From Elysia marginata (taxonomy: Eukaryota; Mollusca; Gastropoda; Plakobranchidae), in the NCBI GenBank assembly GCA_019649035.1, contig BMAT01008623.1, positions 350,855 through 389,700 on the forward strand: a DNA stretch of 38,846 nt, written 5' to 3'. Position 1 is the first letter of the stretch; every line of letters starts with the position of its first letter. Made by a program: the position numbers and the translations under genes. Below, piece after piece: positions 32,093 to 38,846 of the stretch. The notes under the pieces are model-generated. The model made no database searches. It had not been told where the DNA came from and saw only the letters and a list, made by a program, of their open reading frames with translations.

Positions 32093-32733
32093 CAGTGGAA
32101 ACCTCATCATTCGAATTTCTTCGGAAGAAAGAAAAATTTTGAATAAGAGGAATCGAATTGTGCAAAAAGATCAGATTTATTTACTAAAACCCCTTGTCCT
32201 TTTTATAGCACTTTCCTCTCTCCGGCCATCCTTTCGTAACCACAAAAATAAACTTATTTCACAGGTCATAGAGAACTGTATGTGTAGATTCTCCGGTGTC
32301 AACTTTGTGCAATGAATGTTTGTGATGATCCTTTAATGCTTTGGAAAAGTAAAACTGCGAGGGGTCAGAGGGAAAACTTTCTGTAGGACTCAATATAAAC
32401 TCCGAACTTAGAAAATTGAACTTCAACTTTGAATTATGAGTTTAAATCTAATAAAGCTAAAAACGAAAAAGAAAGCTCACATGAAGAAAACTTTGGATTA
32501 TGAGTTTAAATCTAATAAAGCCAAAGACGAAAGAAGAAAAAGAAAGCTCACATGAAGAAAACTTTGGATTATGAGTTTAAATCTAATAAAGCCAAAGAGG
32601 AAAGAGGAAAAAGAAAGCTCACATAAAGAAAACTTTGAATTATGAGTTTAAATCTAATAAAGCCAAAGAGGAAAAAGAAAGCTCACATGAAGAAAACTTT
32701 GAATTAGAAGAAATTTGGTTTTGGTTTCCACTG
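32093..32733. mobile_element. Complete 641-bp non-autonomous pogo-like element with TA duplication
   Basis: The termini are CAGTGGAAACCTCATCATTC and TTTGGTTTTGGTTTCCACTG, an 11-bp perfect inverted repeat (CAGTGGAAACC). The element is flanked on both sides by TA (32091-32092 and 32734-32735), the target duplication of the Tc1/mariner superfamily. It has no transposase ORF. The right half carries a tandem array (32427-32697) of 64- or 71-bp units beginning CTTTGAATTATGAGTTTAAA. A partial second copy starts at 37801 and a right-end fragment lies at 29540-29653. Confidence 0.88.
32427..32697. repeat. 64/71-bp tandem array inside the pogo-like element
   Basis: Unit starts lie at 32427, 32491, 32562, 32633 and a truncated one at 32697, giving spacings of 64, 71, 71 and 64. 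The two lengths differ by one 7-bp insertion in the purine-rich part. Copies are nearly identical, indicating recent expansion. Confidence 0.88.
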
Positions 32734-33092
32734 TACATTGCGGCAATCATCTTTAGTACGAAGAATGACATTATTCAAAATCTGAAAAATAGAATATAAC
32801 TAGAACTAGACTACATGTATTTAGCTACAAATCAAAATAAGTTGCCCTGCACGTAAATAATTAAAACTTGTCAAAAACTGCACCCCAACATCCCTCTTTT
32901 TCTAGCTCTTAAACCAGACAGCAAGCAGCATTCACAGCCTTCAATATAAGCTTATCATTTCAAGTGGAGAGTCCACAGAAAACTTGGATGATTCAAACAT
33001 TGGTGTAACTTTACACTGTCAATACATCTTCATTATACTGGTAATCTGCAGGTCATTTGAAGTTAAATTGTTCTGTACTTATATTGTTCTGC

Positions 33093-33317
33093 TTCCAGGG
33101 TGAATGAGTCGAACCTCACAAATTTTACCTTTAAAGCTGTTTTGAACAATACATTTTTGTAAGATTCAAAACGAAAAAATTTTTTAATAAAATCATCAGT
33201 CAGTTGTGGACAGACATTAAACTTTGCTGATGTAAAATATAGAAAAGAAGAAAGAAAATAAAAATTTTCATAGCTTTTATACAAGAATATTACCCACTTG
33301 ACTCATTCACCCCTGGC
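33093..33317. mobile_element. MITE family 1, copy 4
   Basis: The termini are CCAGGGTGAATGAGTCGA and TTGACTCATTCACCCCTGG. The interior TTTTACCTTTAAAGCTGTTT and GAACAATACATTTTTGTAAG aligns with copy 3. About 225 bp, no ORF of its own. The minus-strand open frame at 33063-33284 is a by-product. Confidence 0.82.
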
Positions 33318-33806
33318 ACAAGACAACATTCCTTCCATCGGGTTTAAAATTTCCGAGTGGGACTGTACTGAATCACTCAAGACGTCGTACTTCAAAAACT
33401 AGCACAGTATGAAGCACAAGGCTTTACTAGCCGCTCCTTTTGCATAAAAAAGCCCCCACTATAATAAAAGATTACCCCCCAAAAATGTCAGTGTTTTTTT
33501 TTAAGCAAAGTGAAAATGTGACTCTAAATTTGCTGTTGCTCCTAGTTCCCTGGTCATGAGTTAAACGTAAATATTACTTAATTATAGAAGAAGCTGAATA
33601 ATAATTATCAAAATATAACTCACTCTCTTTACTTTCTTGTAAAAATTTGGGGTTTAAAAGTTTAGAGAAGACATTAACAAGTAAAAAAAAAAGATACACA
33701 GATAGATCCATTCAATTAAATTCGTTTTTTTTCTACAAAAACCAAATCCTGCATGAAGAGTTACAAATGCAGAGAAACAAATCAGAAGAAGGGCAAATAA
33801 CCTTAC

Positions 33807-33832
33807 CTGACCTTTGTTCAAACATTTTTATA
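33807..33832 (-). other. Splice-bounded 26-nt segment downstream of a stop codon
   Basis: On the minus strand a long pyrimidine tract and CTTTAG precede TATAAAAATGTTTGAACAAA then GGTCAG, followed by a strong donor GTAAGG. It lies 130 nt beyond the stop of the 33962-34911 gene. If used, it could be a 3' UTR exon (making the transcript a nonsense-mediated-decay target) or part of another transcript. Splice-site pattern only. Confidence 0.28.
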
Positions 33833-33961
33833 CTAAAGGAAGAAAAAAAAAACAACAACTATACAAAACAAAATAATAATATGTACAAAAGTTTCTATTA
33901 TCTATCTTTAGGAGAGCATTTATCAACCAATAAAAACCAACAAGTTTCTCTCTGTACACAT

Positions 33962-34051
33962 TCAACTCTGCAGATATCTCTTGGCTAACTGAGTCATGTC
34001 CAACTGATCTTGACTGAGTCCGCACGCAACTTTCCGGAACGCTGGATCAAT
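33962..34051 (-). CDS. Unrecognised gene, terminal coding exon
   Basis: On the minus strand, after the acceptor TTCTTCACAG, the frame encodes IDPAFRKVACGLSQDQLDMT then QLAKRYLQS and ends in TGA at 33962-33964. The exon is phase 0, 90 nt including the stop. The sequence is amphipathic and protein-like (DQLDMTQLAKRYL) but I do not recognise the family. It follows the exon at 34831-34911 in the same phase. Confidence 0.7.
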   Translation of the reverse strand: MDPAFRKVACGLSQDQLDMTQLAKRYLQS

Positions 34052-34830
34052 CTGTGAAGAACCATGTCATACAAGTTATTGCTTAATTTTGTGCTTCCCA
34101 GAGCTATTTTTAGATTGGTGCATGGTGGGATACTATGGGGGTACAACAAAAACCTTCTGCTCTATACAATTTGTTTATGAGTAGAGTAGATATAAATTTG
34201 GCCTGATAGTTAAAATAACCGTGAAAAGACACCATTGGGTGTTTTCTTAAAACTTTTTAAAAAAGTTTTGAATCATTATTAAGTCTAAAGTCCTTTTTTA
34301 ATTTAATTTATATATACCTATTTTTTTTTACCCTGTTTGTACCCCCATAGATACCCAATATCTCCCTTTAAGTTTAAAAGAAATTGAAAGGAAGCTTAAT
34401 CAGAACTCCTTGCATGAACTTTTTGAAGTTTATTTTATTAGTCTGAGAAAACCCTGTAGCTTTTTATTCCTATTTTTGAGCTGTAGATAAAGGAATTAAA
34501 GCAAAGTACAAGAAGAAACATGACAAAAACCAACATTTTTTTAAATTTGACCTTATCGGAAACAACTTAGTGTTAAAAAAAATCTTAACAGAAACTACAG
34601 CTTCTTGCTTTTCTTTTCTAAAAAGTTTGACATTTTATACTGGATAGCTATCGTAAGACAAGAGACGTGATACAATACATGCCATGCACTAGCTTTTTGT
34701 TTAACTTGCTAACCCAATAAGCCAAGTACTTAACTTTATGAGAATCTTATTCTAAACATGTTTACAGTTAGAAAAATGCCAAAAGATTTATTTTCTCCTT
34801 GTTTTCTTGGACAAACATATGTTTCCTTAC
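34052..34830 (-). other. Intron between the two 3' exons of the unrecognised minus-strand gene
   Basis: This 779-nt AT-rich intron is bounded by GTAAGG (minus strand, at 34830) and TTCTTCACAG (34052). I see nothing else in it. Confidence 0.6.
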
Positions 34831-34911
34831 TTTTGAAATTTGTTTTGGTGGGGAATCTGTAAATGTTATTTTTTTCACAGTTTTTTTCCGCTTCTTTTCT
34901 TCCTCCTCTTC
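34831..34911 (-). CDS. Unrecognised gene, penultimate coding exon (Glu/Lys-rich)
   Basis: On the minus strand the acceptor TTTTGTTTTGCAG precedes EEEEEKKRKKTVKKITFTDS and PPKQISK (27 codons, phase 0 to 0), followed by the donor GTAAGG. The run EEEEEKKRKK resembles a nuclear or nucleolar localisation stretch, and TDSPPK is a proline-directed phosphosite-like motif. Combined with the next exon the tail reads into IDPAFRK. Probably a nuclear protein by composition only. Upstream exons are not found, perhaps because of the intervening 1.1-kb transposon. Confidence 0.68.
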
Positions 34912-35002
34912 CTGCAAAACAAAATTTAAGGATGATATGTAAAGAGGATCATAATTACTTATGCACATATAAAAAATTTTAAAAACTCTGTTAAGTTAAA
35001 CT

Positions 35003-36146
35003 CAGGGATGCAAGCAGCTCATGAGAAAAAAAGCAGGAAATTTTTTTTATGGAAGTTTCCGAGCGCGCGCTATTCTGATTACTAAGGCCAGCCTTTCAGT
35101 GTCTAGCAAAAACGATTTTACCACTAGTTTGGTAAGAAACTCTCCTTTTACACAGCAAACATCATGCGACACCATCCTTGTCCGAAATTTTTCCTGCTAT
35201 AACTAGAATAAAAGTCTCCATTGATGTCTTTCTCCTTCATTTGTTCTTTGAAATAGAAACACAATGTGATGTTGTAGATTTCCGATCCAAGAACTTAATT
35301 TGGGCTAGATCTAGGCTTGGAATGGCCACCATGATCATAATCTAGATTGTCAGCAAATGTAACTAGAGTCTAGATCTAGATTTTCTAGTGTAAGCCAGTA
35401 AGACTAAGTCAGTTAATGACTAGCTACACTGTTTCTCCATGTCTAACCTAGATCTATAGAGAGATAGAATAGATCTAATCTAGATTCGAAGAGTAAGACT
35501 ACTAGATCTAGGACCTAAGAGTTTTTAAAAGCATCTATCCTGGCACTTGCTTGAAAGTTAAACAGATCTAGAAAGGTCAACGGGGTGCAGCAATAACAAT
35601 ATGATCACTGAACAAGATCGCTCTTGGCTAAAAAAGACGAAGTGCACAAGATTGCTCAGGGCTAGATCTAGATGTAATGTAAGAAAGGTTTATAAAGGAC
35701 TCTCGATGTTTTGAACAGTCATAGAACCATGTGTTATCGTAAGATAACTTTATTCATGACTAGGCCTAGAACTACACGGAGTATACAAAAGATAAACAAG
35801 AAAAATCATCGGTAGCATACTTTCAGTTTCACTTTTGCTTTTTTCGAACTCATCACGAAAAAGAAATCGGGCGATGAGATTACATATAAAATATAAACGG
35901 AAATCGACTAACGGATAAACAAAAAGAAATCATCGGTATCGCCATAGAATCGGAAAAAGGTTTGTAATTCGCTTCCGATGTTCCGGTCGTCTTTTCTCGG
36001 TTTAAGTTCTTACTTTAATACGTTTATAATTTTTCCGACTTTTTTGTTGTTGATTGTCTGGTTGAAGAAAGAATACGAAAATCGGAAAAATCGGGGGAGA
36101 CGAAAAAATCGGAATTCCGATTAAAATCGGAAAACTTGCATCCCTG
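35003..36146. mobile_element. 1.14-kb hAT-like non-autonomous element
   Basis: A perfect 12-bp inverted repeat, CAGGGATGCAAG, begins at 35003 and its complement CTTGCATCCCTG ends at 36146. TAAACT directly flanks both ends (34997-35002 and 36147-36152), a target-site duplication at least 6 bp long. CAGGG termini are usual for hAT elements, which normally duplicate 8 bp, so two bases may have diverged or the family may differ. No transposase frame is seen. The right 300 bp is full of subterminal ATCGGAAA/CCGATT motifs, and the centre is CTAGATCTAG-rich. It sits in the upstream intron of the unrecognised minus-strand gene. Confidence 0.85.
35305..35690. repeat. CTAGATCTAG-rich tract
   Basis: Within about 390 bp, TCTAGATCTAGA-type words occur at least eight times (for example near 35305, 35340, 35370, 35452, 35475, 35502, 35565 and 35662). 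They lie at irregular spacing and in both self-complementary readings. A similar tract lies at 22955-23265. It is compositional rather than a simple tandem array. Confidence 0.75.
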
Positions 36147-37800
36147 TAAACTAGCAAAATAAAAACATTCTCACACAATTGGTAAGAAAAAGTAGAAATT
36201 GCAAGTTGAAATGATATACCAACTACATGACCAACTTGAATTGATATGACTGATTAAAAATAAATACTAATCAATAAATAAATACACTTTGGCCAGAAAT
36301 TGAAACTTGATCTCAAAATAATGATAATAACATGTAGCTTGATTAGGTTCAATCGTGACATAGTTGTCAGGTTACCAGTGACAATAACTCAGGTGTCGCA
36401 ACTTTCACACTACGAAGCGTTGATAGTTGTAGTTGCAGCGTACTTCAATGAGCTTTCAGACATTTGAAATTGCATTTTTATTACCTTTCATGGAGATTCA
36501 CTTGATTTGAATAATGAAGAAAAAGACTATTAAATTAAAATTTCTAATATCCAGCTCAGTTGCACCATAAATCATATACAACGTTGGACAGAAATTGTTA
36601 TCTGACATTATTTATGAAGAAGAGGCTTAAATCATTAGTAAGAATAGTAGGCAGTTTGTTTCTTTAATAATTAAAGTTGGTCAAAATAAAGTTGAAACAA
36701 TTATCTACACAAGTGAATAATACCTAAGATTTTCCTGTGTTCTGATTCTTGCAAAATTCAAATACAGATAAATCAAATAATCAACAGAAAAACACTGAAC
36801 AAGAATGTTGCATTAAAAAAAAAGCTATAAGGGAGTTAAAGAATTTTACTACACAAAATCTAATGAGTCACAAACCTGTTTTGACAACAATATTTAAATA
36901 ATCAAATAAAGTTTTTTAAAATAGATGGGGGAGGGGGGGGTGCGGCTGGGTACTAATACAAAACAAAGATTTAAAGAAAGCTAACACAAAACCAAAGACT
37001 ACACCCAAGAGCAATGACCAATAAAATATAAGTTTAAAAAAAAAAGTGCACTGATTAAAAATATGAGATGAGCAGACAAAACTGCTACTAAACTTGTTTT
37101 AGGTAGCAAAAAAAAAAAGAAAAAAAAAACCAACAAAAAAAACATTGCACATCATAAGACACCAGTAATAACATTAAAAAAACTTTTGAAAAAAATATTG
37201 ACTAATACTGTAATAGTAATCCAAAACTGATTTTGTATGCAATACAAGTATTGAGAAAAATGAATAAGAAAAACCATCATTCATAGAGCAAGTATGATCT
37301 CATTTTTAAGCAAAACTATTCTTTCCTTGGTATAGGGATAAATAATGCAACCAAAGTCATTTTCAAACACAACGGTTAGCAAAAAGAAAACAAATGTTCC
37401 ACTGTTTCCAATTCCTTGATTTTTTTGTTTGTTTTTCACATAGAGCCTTCAAGGCCTACAGAGATGTCAGAAGGAGACCACTGATCCATACAAAATAACT
37501 TTAGTTGTGATTTAATATTTAATCTTTTTAGATTTACATTCTATGGCCCCTGTTTTGTTTCTAGGGTTCAGATTCCTGTCAGTAAACCATCCCCTCCCAT
37601 GCATTTGACTTGTGGAGATCCAAAAGCATCTCCAGATGATGTTAGAATCTATATTAAGGATTTTCTGATACTATTTAAAAATATAGGGGGCGTTCCACTA
37701 AAAAAATCCTCAAATTTCAATTAAAATTGCCATAGAAAATTTTGAGTTCATTCTAAAAAATAAAGGAAAAAAATGATAAGATTAGCATACTTCACAGATA
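36147..37800. other. AT-rich region, presumed intron of the minus-strand gene
   Basis: Holds a G-rich run at 36927-36950 (GGGGGAGGGGGGGG then TGCGGCTGGG) and many poly(A) patches. Acceptor-like sites on the minus strand near 37480 are not followed by a convincing coding exon. Confidence 0.45.
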
Positions 37801-38160
37801 CAGTGGAAACCTCATAATTCGAATCTCTTGGGAATGGACATAAACTTTGAATTGAATTAAAGGAGTTTGATTTCTACATTAGAGGTCTGATTTGCTTCAC
37901 TCAGATCATTTTGCTGGTGTATTAAGTCTAGTACTAGGCCCTCCCATCTCCCCCAGCTCTTGAACATTCACTGAAACGCATTCATTCTATGTGCCAAAGA
38001 TGTAGTCTGTGCTGCATTGGGTAACAACTTTGCTCAGTGCATGAGTGCTCATTATAAGATTTGATGAAGTGAAAACTGCAAGGGAAACAGAACAAAATAG
38101 CCTGAGACCACTTTCAAAACTTCAAATTTTGTGTTTAAATATGACAAAGCCTATAACCAG
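37801..38160. mobile_element. Left-end copy of the 640-bp pogo-like family, truncated
   Basis: Begins TA then CAGTGGAAACCTCATAATTC, matching the left end of the 32093 element. Further matches in order include TAACAACTTTGCTCAGTGCA (compare GTCAACTTTGTGCAATGAAT) and GTGAAAACTGCAAGGG. It fades out after about 38150 with no right terminus and no tandem array. Confidence 0.7.
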
Positions 38161-38331
38161 GTACTCCAAGAATAATTTTTCTAAAAATTATCCGATGATG
38201 CTGAGAATCAAAAATATTTTAGGCACTTAAGTAAAAGCAAAACAGAAATGGAAAATAAAACATATCACAACAAAAAATCTATTGCTTCTAAAAAATAAAA
38301 ATACAATCTCAGACACCCCTAACAGTCAACT

Positions 38332-38489
38332 ATGAAATCAATATAACAACCAACAGAATCATCAAGTCTCCATGAAATCAATTTAACAGATAACAGAATC
38401 ATCAAGTCATGAAATCAATATAAAAGCCAATAGAATCATCAAGTCTCCATGAAATCAATATAACAGCCAACAGAATCATCAAGTCTCCA
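38332..38489. repeat. 37-40-bp tandem repeat, four copies
   Basis: Units beginning ATGAAATCAATATAACAGCC start at 38332, 38372, 38409 and 38449, each ending AGAATCATCAAGTCTCC. The second copy lacks 3 bp. It sits just before the candidate exon at 38520. Confidence 0.88.
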
Positions 38490-38519
38490 AAAGTTGATTT
38501 AATAATGCTGCATACTCAC

Positions 38520-38550
38520 CAAAATCAAAATAAAAAGAGCCTGCGATGCT
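38520..38550 (-). other. Candidate 31-nt exon of the minus-strand gene
   Basis: On the minus strand AAACTGTTTCAG precedes AGCATCGCAGGCTCTTTTTA then TTTTGATTTTG, followed by the strong donor GTGAGTATG. Two frames are open (SIAGSFYFDF or ASQALFILIL). Ending in phase 0, the second could join the 34911 exon directly, but intermediate exons may exist. Splice-site evidence only. Confidence 0.35.
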
Positions 38551-38846
38551 CTGAAACAGTTTGATCCAAATAATATCATACACCAAAACCTTTGAAAAAT
38601 AACACAACCTTACATATGATTTTCCCTTAGCCTATGGTTTTTTTTTAACTTTCAACACTTGTTGCATGTTTTGTATGTAGATAAACGCAGACTAATTTAA
38701 CAGTGAAACAAAGTAATAATTTAACTTGAAAATCACATGATGGAGCAAAAAGAGAAGAATGAAAAGTAAAGAAACTTTTTCCAAGCCATGGGAATCACTT
38801 CTCCATCAAATGCGCCACCAAGTAGCAATTAGGATGAAAAAAAAGG
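38551..38846. other. Window end, no supported feature
   Basis: AT-rich. A short minus-strand frame around 38770-38830 (LGGAFDGEVIPMAWKK) looks coding-like but has no splice sites and a stop just upstream. Confidence 0.4.

Noticed and set aside
38770-38830. Minus-strand coding-like peptide LGGAFDGEVIPMAWKK
   Set aside because: There is a stop just upstream and no acceptor or donor. The window ends before it can be judged.
1-38846. CRISPR arrays, rRNA genes, operons, bacterial promoters
   Set aside because: The window is eukaryotic nuclear DNA with spliced genes. No such features are present.

Overview
The window is AT-rich, intron-containing animal nuclear DNA with two runs of N: 13810-14003 and 24859-25555. 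It shows GT-AG exons, long introns full of small transposable elements, minisatellites, and a SMYD4-type SET/MYND protein. CTAGATCTAG-rich tracts and the general repeat style suggest a mollusc, perhaps a heterobranch gastropod. That assignment is a low-confidence impression, since I could run no searches.

Layout. (1) 774-9995, + strand: the last six coding exons of a larger gene, giving a continuous 456-residue C-terminal segment. It resembles the tail of the PLEKHA5/6/7 (PLEKHA7-like, fly Kramer) scaffold family. Its introns hold a 71-bp minisatellite, a LINE reverse-transcriptase remnant on the opposite strand, and a complete type I hammerhead ribozyme fold at 6073-6117 in the sense orientation. 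(2) About 9996-18570: the 3' UTR, then mostly gene-poor repeat-rich DNA with weak exon-like pieces. (3) 18770-20821, - strand: an intact, single-coding-exon SMYD4-like gene. Its ATG sits directly on a splice acceptor, and that acceptor plus start codon has been amplified into an upstream 53-bp minisatellite. (4) About 21400-27600: repeats, a gap inside a 30-bp minisatellite, and an unrecognised + strand coding-like stretch ending near 26994. (5) 33962-34911, - strand: the last two coding exons of an unrecognised gene, whose upstream part is interrupted by a 1.14-kb hAT-like element (35003-36146). (6) Elsewhere, several non-autonomous DNA transposon families occur, some with target-site duplications.

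Nothing indicates that the genes form a common pathway. They look like independent neighbours: PLEKHA-like on +, SMYD4 convergent to it on -, a possible + strand gene upstream of SMYD4, and an unrecognised - strand gene. The clearest unusual features are the hammerhead ribozyme in the sense strand of a host intron, the splice-acceptor/start-codon minisatellite at SMYD4, and a pogo-like non-autonomous element with an internally expanding tandem repeat.
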